A stretch of 64,000 nucleotides of DNA from Halorubellus sp. JP-L1 (GTDB taxonomy: Archaea > Halobacteriota > Halobacteria > Halobacteriales > Natrialbaceae): positions 248,001 through 312,000 of the forward strand of contig NZ_JAAOIR010000001.1 of the NCBI RefSeq assembly GCF_011440375.1, given 5' to 3'. The position numbers were made by a program, and so were the translations under genes. The notes beneath the pieces are model-generated. The model made no database searches. It had not been told where the DNA came from and worked only from the letters and a program-made list of their open reading frames with translations. This document shows, piece after piece, positions 7,990 through 16,866 of the stretch. Position 1 is the first letter of the stretch. The number at the start of each line of letters is the position of its first letter.

Positions 7990-8754
7990 TCAGTCCCACT
8001 CCGGGTCCCGTCCCTCGAGGAACGCGTCGACGCCCTCCTCGTGCTCGTCCATCATGTACGCCTGCACCTGCATGTGGTTCTCGTAGTCCAGGGCCTTCCG
8101 CCAGTCGTTGTCGAGGTTCTCGTGGATCGCTTGCTTCGTCATCCCGACCGTCCGCGTCGGACGACGGCCGAGTTTACCGACGATCTCGTCGACGGCGTCG
8201 TCGAGGTCGTCCTCGGGAACGGCCTCGTTCACGAGGTCGATGTCGGCGGCCTCCTCGCCGTCGAAGAACTCGCCGGTCATCGTCAGGCGCTTCGCGGTCC
8301 GGAGCCCGAGGAGCTTTGGGAGCGTGAACGTCGCACCAGTGTCCGGGATGAGTCCGATCCGAACGAACGCGCACGAGAACGTCGCGTCCGGGACCGTGTA
8401 CGCGAAGTCCGAGGCGGCGACGATCGCGAGCCCGGCGCCGACGCAGTCGCCGTTGACCTTCGCGACGACCGGCACCCGCGACTGCATGATCGTCGCAGCC
8501 GTCCGGTTGAACGACTCGGCGACGCGCTCGTAGGCCTCGTGAGGGCCCTCCTCGCGCTCCTTCATCGCCTGGATGTCGCCGCCAGCGGAGAACGCTGGGT
8601 CGTCGCCAGTGATCACGACCGCGTCGTGTTCATCGGGCGTGGTTTCGTCGACCGCGTCGGCGAGCGACTCGGCGACCTCGATGTCCATCGCGTTCATCGC
8701 TCCTGGTCGGTCGAACGTTATAGTGCGAACGCCGTCGTCGTCCTCGATGCGCAT
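7990..8754 (-). CDS. enoyl-CoA hydratase/isomerase, PaaG-like active site
   Basis: 254 residues, crotonase fold. Oxyanion-hole motifs are AFSAGGDIQAMK (about residues 55-65) and CVGAGLAIVAASD (about 104-116). Where typical hydratases carry a Glu and a Gly-rich turn, this protein reads IGLIPDTGATFTLPKLLG with Asp near residue 138. That matches the catalytic Asp of PaaG, the 1,2-epoxyphenylacetyl-CoA isomerase (GLVPDSGGT in bacteria), more than a classical hydratase. Start ATG 8754 is chosen because CAATTAAGC on the minus strand (8778-8786) lies at leaderless distance; an upstream start would add 16 residues. With paaABCD nearby, a PaaG role is plausible but unproven. Confidence 0.82.
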   Translation of the reverse strand: MRIEDDDGVRTITFDRPGAMNAMDIEVAESLADAVDETTPDEHDAVVITGDDPAFSAGGDIQAMKEREEGPHEAYERVAESFNRTAATIMQSRVPVVAKVNGDCVGAGLAIVAASDFAYTVPDATFSCAFVRIGLIPDTGATFTLPKLLGLRTAKRLTMTGEFFDGEEAADIDLVNEAVPEDDLDDAVDEIVGKLGRRPTRTVGMTKQAIHENLDNDWRKALDYENHMQVQAYMMDEHEEGVDAFLEGRDPEWD

Positions 8755-8777
8755 ATCGAATTGAACTCTCCATCGGT

Positions 8778-8786
8778 GCTTAATTG
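8778..8786 (-). promoter_or_regulatory. TATA box for the enoyl-CoA hydratase gene
   Basis: CAATTAAGC on the minus strand is centred about 28 bases upstream of ATG 8754, consistent with a leaderless transcript. Confidence 0.5.
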
Positions 8787-8987
8787 TTCGGGGGTCGTCC
8801 ACGAATCGGCCGTCGAGTACACTGGCACGGAGGCCCGTCCGAGAGCACCGGCCGAGGCACGCCGAGCGGTTCGCAACGGCGCGAGCCCACTCGAGAATAC
8901 CCGTGGGATCGCTCGGTGCTCTAAGGGTGTGATTGAGGGAAGCGGATGGAAATGCTCAAAAGCATCCCGTACCGACCACAGTTCGAC

Positions 8988-9725
8988 ATGAACACGGCAC
9001 CAGTCCGCGAAGGCCACGGCGCGGGCGTCGGTCAGGTCGCGCTCATCGGCCTGTTCGTCACCGCACTCGCGACCGCACAGCTGACGGCGAGCAAACTCCT
9101 GATGTTCGGGCTACCCGTCGAACTCCCGGTCGCCGGTGGCGCGCTCGTCCTTCCCGGCGCGGCGCTCGCGTACGCGCTCACGTTCTTCGCCAGCGACTGC
9201 TACTCCGAACTGTACGGTCGACGGGCCGCGACCGTCGTGGTGAACGTCGGGTTCGCGTTGAACTTCGTCGTCCTCCTCCTCGTCTGGTCGACCATCGCCG
9301 CGCCCGCGCTCCCCGACCAGCCCGTCGACCCTGGCACGTACGCGACCGTCCTCGGCGCGAGCACGAACGTCGTCCTCGGGTCGCTGCTCGCGTACGTCGT
9401 CAGCCAGAACTGGGACGTCTACGTCTTCCACAGGCTCCGCGACTACACCGACGGCGACGACCTCTGGCTGCGCAACATCGGGTCGACCGCCACCAGTCAG
9501 GCCATCGACACCGTCATCTTCGTCACGGTCGCGTTCGCCATCGCGCCCGCCGTCCTCGGGATCGGCGCCGGCCGATCGCCGTCGGTCATCCTCGCGCTCG
9601 TCGTCGGCCAGTACCTCTTCAAGCTCCTCGTCGCGGTCGTCGACACGCCGTTCGTCTACCTCGTCGTGGGCCTCGTCGAGGAGTACGGCGACGGCAGCGA
9701 GCCCGTCGACCCCGCGACGCGCTGA
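8988..9725 (+). CDS. queuosine precursor transporter (VUT/YhhQ family)
   Basis: 245 residues, integral membrane protein with about six helices. The family hallmark FFASDCYSELYGR follows the second helix, and the later loop holds SQNWDVYVFHRLRD. YhhQ family members import 7-deazaguanine precursors; in archaea these feed archaeosine made by TGT in tRNA. I start at ATG 8988 (MNTAPVREGHG) because the A-rich stretch CTCAAAAGC (8955-8963) would be its TATA at leaderless distance, leaving the longer start at 8946 untranscribed. It is divergent from the enoyl-CoA hydratase gene. No riboswitch-like structure is evident in the 233-base intergenic gap. Confidence 0.85.
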   Translation: MNTAPVREGHGAGVGQVALIGLFVTALATAQLTASKLLMFGLPVELPVAGGALVLPGAALAYALTFFASDCYSELYGRRAATVVVNVGFALNFVVLLLVWSTIAAPALPDQPVDPGTYATVLGASTNVVLGSLLAYVVSQNWDVYVFHRLRDYTDGDDLWLRNIGSTATSQAIDTVIFVTVAFAIAPAVLGIGAGRSPSVILALVVGQYLFKLLVAVVDTPFVYLVVGLVEEYGDGSEPVDPATR

Positions 9726-9789
9726 CCGCATCGAGCGACCGGCCGTCGCTCCCGCTGGGCCGGCCCGATAGATGCAGCGAACCCACCAC

Positions 9790-9799
9790 GTTTTAACTC
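9790..9799 (+). promoter_or_regulatory. TATA box for the thioesterase gene
   Basis: GTTTTAACTC is centred 27 bases before ATG 9821, indicating a leaderless mRNA. Confidence 0.6.
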
Positions 9800-9820
9800 G
9801 ACGCCGCTCCGAGACCAGGT

Positions 9821-10207
9821 ATGGACATCGAGTCGTTCTTCGAGGAGATGCCGTTCGCTGACTTGCTCGGCATCGAAGTGACCGAGGCCGCGGACGGGCA
9901 CGCGGAAGGATACCTGGAGATGCGCGAGGAGCTCTCCTGGAACGCGGACCGGCTTATGGCGCACGGCGGCGTGACGTTCACGCTCGCGGACACCGTCGGC
10001 GGCGCCGCGCTCGTCTCCGAGGTCGACCAGCCCGTGCCGACGATCGACATGCGGATCGACTACCTCGACGCCGGCACCGGCGACCTGCGCGCGGTCGCGG
10101 ACACCGTCCGCGTCGGCGGCGACGTCGGGACCGTCGACGTCGAGGTGTACGCCGTCGAGGACGACGCGCTCGTCGCCGACGCCCGCGGCGTCTACAAGAC
10201 GGGATAA
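9821..10207 (+). CDS. PaaI-like hot-dog acyl-CoA thioesterase
   Basis: 128 residues, one hot-dog domain of the PaaI/YbgC type. The helix start LMAHGGVTFTLADTVGGAAL holds the HGG motif and the catalytic Asp expected for PaaI thioesterases, and the final strand reads DALVADARGVYKTG. PaaI hydrolyses ring-hydroxylated phenylacetyl-CoA that stalls the Paa pathway; other members take varied acyl-CoAs. Presence of paaABCD 6 kb away supports but does not prove a PaaI role. Transcribed from its own leaderless promoter, convergent with the UspA gene. Confidence 0.82.
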   Translation: MDIESFFEEMPFADLLGIEVTEAADGHAEGYLEMREELSWNADRLMAHGGVTFTLADTVGGAALVSEVDQPVPTIDMRIDYLDAGTGDLRAVADTVRVGGDVGTVDVEVYAVEDDALVADARGVYKTG

Positions 10208-10231
10208 CGCTCGCGACGCCGAGGACGCCTC

Positions 10232-10963
10232 TCATTCACGGGTGTCTTTCGGCGACTCGCGCTGGACGACGAGGACGGGGCCGAGGAATCGGTCGGCGAC
10301 CTGGTCGGACGGCATCCCGAACACGAACGTCGACAGCGATGGGTCGGTCTCGCCCATGACGACGACGTCGAACTCGTCGGCCGCGTCGACGATGGCGTCG
10401 AGGGCGTCAGTTTCGCGTTCGACGCGCGTCTCGACCCGCGACGCGTCCATCCCGAGGTCCGCCAGTCGATTCTGCATACCGTCGAAGAGCGTCTCGGCGT
10501 CCTCGTCGGTCTCGTCGTCGTCCGCGACGTGGTAGAGCGTCACCGAGGCCTCGGTCTCGCTGAACACACCGGCGACGACGCGCGCGAGCCGGTCGATGCC
10601 GACGGCGCCGCGGACGGCGACGAGGACGTCATCGACGGCCGCCGTGGCGTTCGGAACCAGCACCGCGAGACAGTCGTGCTCCTCGATCGTCCGGTCGATA
10701 GTCTTCTGGCCCTCGTGGGTGAACACGAGCCGTCGTTCGACGGTCGCGCCCGCGTCCTCGAACAGCGTCTCGTAGTCGTCGAGGCGCTCGCGCGCGCGGT
10801 CCTCGAACTGCATCCGGGCTTGCCCTGGCGCGGTCTGCTCGGGGACGACGTGGTATCCGAGCAGGACGACGTGGGCGTTCGCGAGCAGGTCGGGGACGCC
10901 CTCGGGGACTGATTCCCCTTCGAGCACGCGGAGCGGGACGAGGACTGATGGTCGGTCCGACAT
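10232..10963 (-). CDS. universal stress protein (UspA) domain protein
   Basis: 243 residues. The C-terminal 120 residues form the clearer UspA domain with the nucleotide-loop pattern VVMGETDPSLSTFVFGMPSDQVADRFLGPVLVV; the N-terminal half (VLVPLRVLEGE, VVLLGYHVVPEQ) looks like a second, divergent Usp-type domain. Its ATG lies 2 bases after the stop of the APC permease gene, so both are surely co-transcribed. In haloarchaea APC transporters are often followed by or fused to Usp domains that probably regulate them in response to nucleotides. Confidence 0.85.
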   Translation of the reverse strand: MSDRPSVLVPLRVLEGESVPEGVPDLLANAHVVLLGYHVVPEQTAPGQARMQFEDRARERLDDYETLFEDAGATVERRLVFTHEGQKTIDRTIEEHDCLAVLVPNATAAVDDVLVAVRGAVGIDRLARVVAGVFSETEASVTLYHVADDDETDEDAETLFDGMQNRLADLGMDASRVETRVERETDALDAIVDAADEFDVVVMGETDPSLSTFVFGMPSDQVADRFLGPVLVVQRESPKDTRE

Positions 10964-10965
10964 TG

Positions 10966-12396
10966 TTAGACGTCTCCTTTGAGTATCACGTCCGCAGCGT
11001 AATAACGATACCAGAGGTACGCCGCGAGCATGACGACGCTGCCGATGACGACCGACCAGAAGCCCATGAACACGATGAGCGCGAAGCTCGCGAGCGCGCC
11101 GACCGCCGGGACGACCGGATAGCCTGGCACGCGGAAGCTCGGGTCGTACCAGTCCGGATTGCGGCGTCGCAGGACGATGAGGGCGACGCACATCAGTCCG
11201 TACATGACGAGGTGGAGGAACGAAGCGACCTCCGCGAGCACTTCGGTCTCGCCGGTCGCGACGAGGACGAGGATCGGGCCACCGGCGGCGAGCAGCGCGA
11301 CGTGTGGCGTGCCGTACCGGAGGTTCACTTCGCTCGCTTTCCGGGGAAGCAAGGCGTCGCGGCTCAGCGCGTACACCGCTCGGGAGGCGCTCAGGATGGA
11401 CGCGTTCGCGCTGGAGAACGTCGCCAGCAGTCCGGCCCCGAGGATCGCGACCGCGCCCGGGAGCCCGAGCAGGTCGCGGGCGACCTCGACCATCGCGGTC
11501 TCCCCGAACTCGCCGAGTCGATCCGCGCCGAACGCGCTCGTCGCGACGAAGATCGTCACGACGTAGAAGACGGTGACGACGAGTACGGACCCGACCATCG
11601 CGAGCGGGAGGTTCCGGCCCGGTTTCTTGATCTCGCCAGCGACGGTCGCGACCTGCGCGAACCCCAGGTACGACGTGAACACGAGCGCCGCGGTCTCCAG
11701 TACCGGGAAGAACCCCCTGGAGAAGAACTCCTCGGGGGCGCTCGATCGACCGAAGACGCCGACCGCGTCCAGGACGCCGTACGTGAGGAAGCCAGTGAGG
11801 ACCACGAGGAGGATGCCGACGACGGCGTTCTGGAGCTTCGCGGTGTTCTCCGTGCCGCCGATGCTAAGGGCGGTCAGAGCTGCACCGAACAGCAGTCCGA
11901 TCGCGATCACGGGGTCGAACGGGAGGCCGACCCCGAGTTCGGCGAGCACGGCGCTCGCGTAGTGGCCGAGTCCGACGAGGTAGAACGCGGACGCGAACAT
12001 CAGCCCCAGCCAGAGGCCGAGGCCCACGATCGCGCCGTACGCCGTCCCCATCCCGCGCGAGATGAAGTAGTAACCGCCGCCGCTCCGGGGCATCGCCGTC
12101 GCGAGTTCGGACGTGGGCAACGCCACCAGCAGCGCGATGAGGCCGCCAATGGCGAACGAGAGCGTCGCGGCCAGCCCCGCTTCGTCCGCCGCCAACCCCG
12201 GGAAGACGAAGATGCCGGCGCCGATCATCGTCCCCACCCCTATCGCGAGGCCGCCGCCGAGTCCGATCGTCCGCTCGAGCTGGACGTCGTCGTCGTGGAC
12301 GGTCGCGTCGTCCGTGACTGCGTCCGGCTCCGTCGCCGGGACCTCCCCATCCACGTTGCGACCCGTGGTCTCGACGTCGACGGAGTGCTCGTCCAT
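10966..12396 (-). CDS. APC-family amino acid permease
   Basis: 476 residues with about 12 membrane helices. The first helix carries [16 protein letters not shown], the GxG-type substrate-binding motif of the amino acid-polyamine-organocation family, followed by [20 protein letters not shown] 40-residue acidic N-terminal extension precedes the first helix. The gene is first in an operon with the UspA-domain gene 2 bases downstream. A minus-strand TATA box (GATTTTATCT, 12421-12430) lies 29 bases upstream, so the mRNA is leaderless. Substrate, probably a cationic or branched amino acid, cannot be deduced. Confidence 0.88.
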   Translation of the reverse strand: MDEHSVDVETTGRNVDGEVPATEPDAVTDDATVHDDDVQLERTIGLGGGLAIGVGTMIGAGIFVFPGLAADEAGLAATLSFAIGGLIALLVALPTSELATAMPRSGGGYYFISRGMGTAYGAIVGLGLWLGLMFASAFYLVGLGHYASAVLAELGVGLPFDPVIAIGLLFGAALTALSIGGTENTAKLQNAVVGILLVVLTGFLTYGVLDAVGVFGRSSAPEEFFSRGFFPVLETAALVFTSYLGFAQVATVAGEIKKPGRNLPLAMVGSVLVVTVFYVVTIFVATSAFGADRLGEFGETAMVEVARDLLGLPGAVAILGAGLLATFSSANASILSASRAVYALSRDALLPRKASEVNLRYGTPHVALLAAGGPILVLVATGETEVLAEVASFLHLVMYGLMCVALIVLRRRNPDWYDPSFRVPGYPVVPAVGALASFALIVFMGFWSVVIGSVVMLAAYLWYRYYAADVILKGDV

Positions 12397-12420
12397 GCGC
12401 GCCGTATTGTTTCAGCGATC

Positions 12421-12430
12421 AGATAAAATC
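12421..12430 (-). promoter_or_regulatory. TATA box of the APC permease-UspA operon
   Basis: GATTTTATCT on the minus strand is centred about 29 bases before ATG 12396. Confidence 0.6.
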
Positions 12431-12599
12431 GGGGGTGCAAACGTAGCGGGCTTCCGGTCTCGCTCGCCGCACGACTCGCCATCCGGTACGACCGTCGGCT
12501 TTCGGGAGTCTGCTGGACCCAGTCCACCTTGAGAATCGCCAACGTGGCGCCCAATACACTCATGCCAGCGCGGGTCCGTTAGCTTGTAGACCGGTCCAC

Positions 12600-14768
12600 A
12601 TGGCATGGCAGTACACGCCGTACGTCATCCCGACCGCCATCGCGGCGTCGCTCTCGTTCGCGCTGTTCGCGTACATCGTCGCGATCCGCCGTCGGGACCT
12701 GGACGACCTCCTCGTCCGTGCCTTCGTCGCGTTGACGCTCTCGATCGCCGTCTGGGGGGTCGGGGACGTCCTCCAACTCAGTGCGACGACGCTCGGCCTC
12801 AAGCGCGTGATGCTGGTCGTGCAGTTCGTCGCCGCCGTCGGCGCGACGGTCGCCCTCCTCGCCTTCGCGCTCGCGTACACCGATAACGACCGGTGGGTGA
12901 GCAGGTGGACGTTCGGACCGCTCGTTCTCGAATCCCTCGCCGCGTTCGCGCTCCTCCTCACGAGTCCACGCTACCACGACCTCTACGTCACCGCCGTTGG
13001 CACGGAGACCGTCGACGGCGTCGTCCAGATCGAACGGACGCTCGGTCCGGCCGCCACCGCGCACGTCCTGGTGTCCTACCTCGTCATCCTCGCGGCGATC
13101 GCGCTCCTCGTCCACGCCTCCGTCCGCTCCGAGAGCGTGTTCCGCTCGCAGTCGATCGCCGTCATCGTCGGCGTCGCCCTCCCGTTCCTCATCAACGTCG
13201 TCTGGTTCCTCGGCCAGGGCCCCGGGAACAACGTCGACCTGACCGTCGTCGGGTTCGGTCTCGCGGTGTTCCCGCTCTGGTACGCCGTGTCCAGGCACGG
13301 CCTCCTGACGATCTCCCCGATCGCTCGCGACACCGTCATCGAGAACATGCAGGACGCGGTCGTCGTCGTCGACGCCGACGGCCGCATCGTCGACGCGAAC
13401 CCCGCGGTCGCCGCGCTCGGGCGATCCGACGACGACGGCCTCGTCGGCGCCACCGCCACCGACGCCTTCCCGTTCCTCCGGCCCGCGCTCGTCGCCGGCA
13501 CGCGACCGCCCGAAGAGGTCGCGGTCGAGACCGACGACGGCACCCAGTACTTCGACGTGAACGTCCAAGCGCTCCGCGGGGACGACGACGGCAGCCGTCT
13601 CGTGCTCCTCCGGGACGTCACCGAACGCCGCCGCGTCGAGGAGCGCTACCAGCGCCTCATCGAGAACTCCTCGGACGTGATCACGGTCCTGGGCGCCAAC
13701 GGCCGCATCAAGTACGACAGTCCCGCCATCGAATCGCTCCTCGGGTACGACCAGGACGAGTGGGTCGGGCGTCGGGGCCGCGACCGCCTCCACCCCGAGG
13801 ACCGCGACCGGATCGTCGCCGAGTTCCAAGAGGGCGTCCAGGAACCCGGCTACGAGACGCGCCTCGAGTACCGCATTCGGCACGCCGACGGCTCCTATCG
13901 CGTGTTCGAGACGTTCGCGTCGAACCTCCTCAACGACGCCGTCGTCGACGGCATCGTCCTGAACTCGCGGGACGTCACTGAACGCAACCGCCGGGAGCGC
14001 GAGCTCGAACGGACGAACGAGCGCCTCGACGAGTTCGCGAGCGTCGTCAGTCACGACCTCCGGAATCCCCTGACGGTCGGGAACGGCTACCTCGAACTCG
14101 CCCGCCGCGGCGAACCGGGCGCGCTCGACGAGGTGGCGGCGGCCCACGAGCGCATGGAGCACATCATCGCCGACGCGCTCGCGCTCGCTCGCGAAGCGGA
14201 GACCGTCGAGGGCGTCACCACGCTCGACCTCGACTCGGTCGCGGCGGACGCCTGGCACTCCGTCGCCACCGGAAACGCCACGTTCGACGCCAACACCGGT
14301 GCGACGATCCGCGCCGACCGGTCGCGACTCCAGCGACTCCTCGAGAACCTGTTCCGCAACGCCGTGGAACACGGTTCCACGAGCAACCGGACGCAGTCCG
14401 GTGACGCCGTGGAACACGGTGGGAGCGCCGTCGCGGTTCGCGTCGACGTCGAGTACGCCGACGATACCGACGCCGACGATGCCGCCGCGGACGGCGAACC
14501 GCCGATCGCTGCGTTCGCTGTCGCCGACGACGGCGTCGGCATTCCCGAAGCCGAACGCGAGTCCATCTTCGAGTCCGGTGTCTCCTCGACCGAGGACGGC
14601 ACCGGGTTCGGGCTGGCGATCGTCGAAACCATCGCGAACGCGCACGATTGGACCGTCGCCGTCGAGGAGAGCGACGCCGGGGGCGCACGGTTCGTCGTCG
14701 ACCTCGGCAGCGAGAGCGAGACTGGCGGGGAGGTGTCGGACGCGGACGGCCAGCACGTCGACGACTGA
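12600..14768 (+). CDS. membrane histidine kinase: 7TM sensor, two PAS, HisKA, HATPase
   Basis: 722 residues. Residues 1-235 contain seven hydrophobic segments of the N-terminal 7TM sensor type. Two PAS domains follow (starting near VIENMQDAVVVVDADG, residue 243, and YQRLIENSSDVITVLGANG, residue 350). The H-box is FASVVSHDLRNPLTVGNGYL with phospho-accepting His 485, then an ATPase domain with N-box NLFRNAVEHG, G1 VADDGVGIP and G2 DGTGFGLAIVE. The N-box is oddly followed by a near repeat, GDAVEHGG, from a 45-bp spaced in-frame microduplication. No receiver or response regulator gene is adjacent; the divergent HTH_10 gene downstream is a neighbour but not an obvious partner. Signal unknown. Confidence 0.88.
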   Translation: MAWQYTPYVIPTAIAASLSFALFAYIVAIRRRDLDDLLVRAFVALTLSIAVWGVGDVLQLSATTLGLKRVMLVVQFVAAVGATVALLAFALAYTDNDRWVSRWTFGPLVLESLAAFALLLTSPRYHDLYVTAVGTETVDGVVQIERTLGPAATAHVLVSYLVILAAIALLVHASVRSESVFRSQSIAVIVGVALPFLINVVWFLGQGPGNNVDLTVVGFGLAVFPLWYAVSRHGLLTISPIARDTVIENMQDAVVVVDADGRIVDANPAVAALGRSDDDGLVGATATDAFPFLRPALVAGTRPPEEVAVETDDGTQYFDVNVQALRGDDDGSRLVLLRDVTERRRVEERYQRLIENSSDVITVLGANGRIKYDSPAIESLLGYDQDEWVGRRGRDRLHPEDRDRIVAEFQEGVQEPGYETRLEYRIRHADGSYRVFETFASNLLNDAVVDGIVLNSRDVTERNRRERELERTNERLDEFASVVSHDLRNPLTVGNGYLELARRGEPGALDEVAAAHERMEHIIADALALAREAETVEGVTTLDLDSVAADAWHSVATGNATFDANTGATIRADRSRLQRLLENLFRNAVEHGSTSNRTQSGDAVEHGGSAVAVRVDVEYADDTDADDAAADGEPPIAAFAVADDGVGIPEAERESIFESGVSSTEDGTGFGLAIVETIANAHDWTVAVEESDAGGARFVVDLGSESETGGEVSDADGQHVDD

Positions 14769-14827
14769 CTCGCCGCTTCCTGCGAGGCCGTTCTGCCGAG
14801 CCCATCGACCGACTCCCAGGTCTCGGG

Positions 14828-15472
14828 CTATCCGAACAACTGGTCGAAGATGGCGGCGTGGCCGCGGCGGAGCCGTTCGAGGAACGCGGACTTGCTGACG
14901 CCGAGTGCCGCGGCGACCTCGCTCGCGTCGACCTTTCGGGGAACGTCGAAGTACCCCATCTCGTAGGCGGTCCGCATCGCTTCCTCCTGGGCCGTCGTGA
15001 ACGGCCAGCGTTCCGCGACCGGCTGGTCGTCCTCCGAACCCAGGGGGTAGATGCGCTGGAGGGTCACGCCGACGGTCTCGCCCGCGGCCGCCATGACGCC
15101 GTCGAGGACGTCGCGCCCCACGACCGCGCCCGTGTACCGCTCCTCGCCGTCGTCGTACTGCATCGACTCCACCATGAATCCGGCGTCGGTGAGTCGCTGC
15201 ACGACGCAGGGGTGCTTGGAGAGGCACCGGAAGTTCACGCGGTCCCCCGCCCCCGCGGCGTGGAGGTACCGGAGGCGGTCGTCGTCGTCGAGCGTCGACG
15301 CGAGCGCGTCCGCGGCGTCGGCGCCCGTCGAACACTGGAGGAGGGCGTTCCCGTCACGACGCAACTGTGGGGGGTTCGCGTCCACGACCGTCCCGGTCTC
15401 GCGGGTCGCGGCGGCCAGCGGACAGTCGTCGCCGGTGACGCGGAACTCGACGACGAGGCACTCGGAGATCAC
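14828..15472 (-). CDS. HTH_10 (bacterio-opsin activator type) transcription regulator
   Basis: 214 residues. The C-terminal 55 residues are the HTH_10 domain (YFDVPRKVDASEVAAALGVS then KSAFLERLRRGHAAIFDQLF); the N-terminal part is the usual haloarchaeal sensor half (MISECLVVEFRVTGDDCPLA) with several Cys residues. Start GTG 15472 is chosen because family members start this way and a CTTAAG TATA core at 15506-15511 would start transcription near 15483. A GTG at 15496 is an alternative. The gene is divergent from paaA with under 100 bases between them, so it is a good candidate regulator of the paa genes; this is inference from position. Confidence 0.8.
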   Translation of the reverse strand: MISECLVVEFRVTGDDCPLAAATRETGTVVDANPPQLRRDGNALLQCSTGADAADALASTLDDDDRLRYLHAAGAGDRVNFRCLSKHPCVVQRLTDAGFMVESMQYDDGEERYTGAVVGRDVLDGVMAAAGETVGVTLQRIYPLGSEDDQPVAERWPFTTAQEEAMRTAYEMGYFDVPRKVDASEVAAALGVSKSAFLERLRRGHAAIFDQLFG

Positions 15473-15572
15473 GACTTGGTCGTGAGACAGTTGCACCCAC
15501 GGCCACTTAAGGCCCGCACATGTAGTGGTGTACGGGTATGGTGCTGGCGTGCCTACGATGTGATGAATCATT

Positions 15573-16517
15573 ATGGACATCGAGGAAGTCAAGCGACGGG
15601 CTGGCCCGCGGGAGTTCAGCCCCAAGGACGACATGCCAGAGGAGTACCGGAAAGCGGCGACGCGCATGATCCAGTTCCACGCGAACTCCGAGATCATGGG
15701 CGCGTACCTCGAACGACCGTTCATCCGCGAGGCCCCGAGCCTCGACCGGAAGCTCGCGTGCTCCGCGAAGGTCCAGGACGAGATCGGGCACGGCCAGTTG
15801 CTCTACCGGGCCGCCGAGTCCCTCGGCATGAAGTCCCGCGACCAGATGCTCGACGAGCTCGCAGAGGGGAAGGGGAAGTTCCTGAATTGCTTCCACTACC
15901 CGATGAGCGACTGGGTGGAGACGCCGATGATCGCGTTCTTCGTCGACGGCGCCGCGATGCGCCGGCAGGCGACGCTCAAGCGCACGAGCTGGGAGCCGTA
16001 CGCGCACGCGATGGACAAGGTCTGTTTCGAGGAGGGCTTCCACGTCAAGCACGGCGAAGCCATCCTCCACGAGCTCATGACGGGCTCGAAGGCCGAACAG
16101 GAAGCCACCCAGGAGGCGTTCGAGGAGTGGTGGCCGCGCATCATCCAGTTCTTCGGTCCGACGAACGACAAGTCCACGCACCACGGGTTCGCGAGCGAAG
16201 TCGGCCTCAAGCAGATGGGGAACGACGAACTCCGGAACGCGTTCCTGAACGCGTACATCCCGAAGGCCGAGAAGTACGGCCTCGAGATCCCCGACGAGCC
16301 CCGCATCCGGAAGAACGACGACGGCACGTACGAGGTCGTCGAGGAGGATCTCGACTGGGACGAGTTCTTCACGATCGCGAAGAACGACTACGAGGGCAGC
16401 ATCCAGCAGATAGACGGCCGGAAGGCCGCGCAGGACGCCGTCGAGTGGGTGCGCGAGGTCATGGACGAGCACGAACAGCGCGCGATGGGCGCGAGCAAAC
16501 AGCAGGCCGCGGACTGA
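15573..16517 (+). CDS. paaA: phenylacetyl-CoA 1,2-epoxidase subunit PaaA
   Basis: 314 residues, the usual length. PaaA is the catalytic diiron subunit that epoxidises the ring of phenylacetyl-CoA. Ferritin-like iron ligands are visible: Glu in FHANSEIM (about 40), ExxH in KVQDEIGHGQ (about 70-73), and EEGFHVKHGE in the second helix pair. The N-terminal motif GPREFSPKDDMPEEYR is also typical. Starts ATG 15573, first in paaA-paaB-paaC-paaD-zinc ribbon with short gaps. The reductase gene paaE is not in the window, so electrons must come from a component encoded elsewhere. Confidence 0.95.
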   Translation: MDIEEVKRRAGPREFSPKDDMPEEYRKAATRMIQFHANSEIMGAYLERPFIREAPSLDRKLACSAKVQDEIGHGQLLYRAAESLGMKSRDQMLDELAEGKGKFLNCFHYPMSDWVETPMIAFFVDGAAMRRQATLKRTSWEPYAHAMDKVCFEEGFHVKHGEAILHELMTGSKAEQEATQEAFEEWWPRIIQFFGPTNDKSTHHGFASEVGLKQMGNDELRNAFLNAYIPKAEKYGLEIPDEPRIRKNDDGTYEVVEEDLDWDEFFTIAKNDYEGSIQQIDGRKAAQDAVEWVREVMDEHEQRAMGASKQQAAD

Positions 16518-16521
16518 GACC

Positions 16522-16866
16522 ATGATTTGGGAAGTATTCCGCCAGGAGAACGCTGGCGACTACCACGAGCACTGCGGGAACGTCCACGCGCCGGACCGCG
16601 AGATGGCGCTCATGTTCGCGGAGGTACAGCACGCGCGCCGGAAGCCGACGAACAGCCTCTGGGTTGCCCCCCAGCCCGAGATCGGGGAGGTCGACACGGA
16701 GGACGCGAAGTTCGGCGGCACGACGGACAAGTCCTATCGGTGGGCGTCGACGTACGACTTCGAAGCTGCGGCGTCGGAAGTCGCGGACTCGACCAACGAG
16801 CAGGTCGAGGCCGAGCGCCGTCGGAAGGCCCAGCAGGACAAGCAAGAAGCACAGGGTGGTGACTGA
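16522..16866 (+). CDS. paaB: phenylacetyl-CoA epoxidase subunit PaaB
   Basis: 114 residues. PaaB is the small bridging subunit of the epoxidase. It begins MIWEVFRQENAGDYHEHCGN and contains the family signature HAPDREMALMFAEVQHARRK followed by LWVAPQPEI. The last 30 residues are a charged Lys/Glu/Gln-rich tail. It starts 4 bases after paaA and its stop overlaps the paaC start (TGATG), so translation is coupled. Confidence 0.93.
   Translation: MIWEVFRQENAGDYHEHCGNVHAPDREMALMFAEVQHARRKPTNSLWVAPQPEIGEVDTEDAKFGGTTDKSYRWASTYDFEAAASEVADSTNEQVEAERRRKAQQDKQEAQGGD

Noticed and set aside
8755-8987. Riboswitch (preQ1-like) before the queuosine precursor transporter
   Set aside because: No A-rich pseudoknot or conserved element was seen, and the TATA position implies a leaderless transcript.
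12579-15335. 918-codon open frame on the minus strand across the large kinase and HTH_10 gene
   Set aside because: It runs opposite to a complete, domain-bearing kinase and is a product of GC-rich codon bias; the translation is a low-complexity mix of Arg, Asp and Val without a domain.
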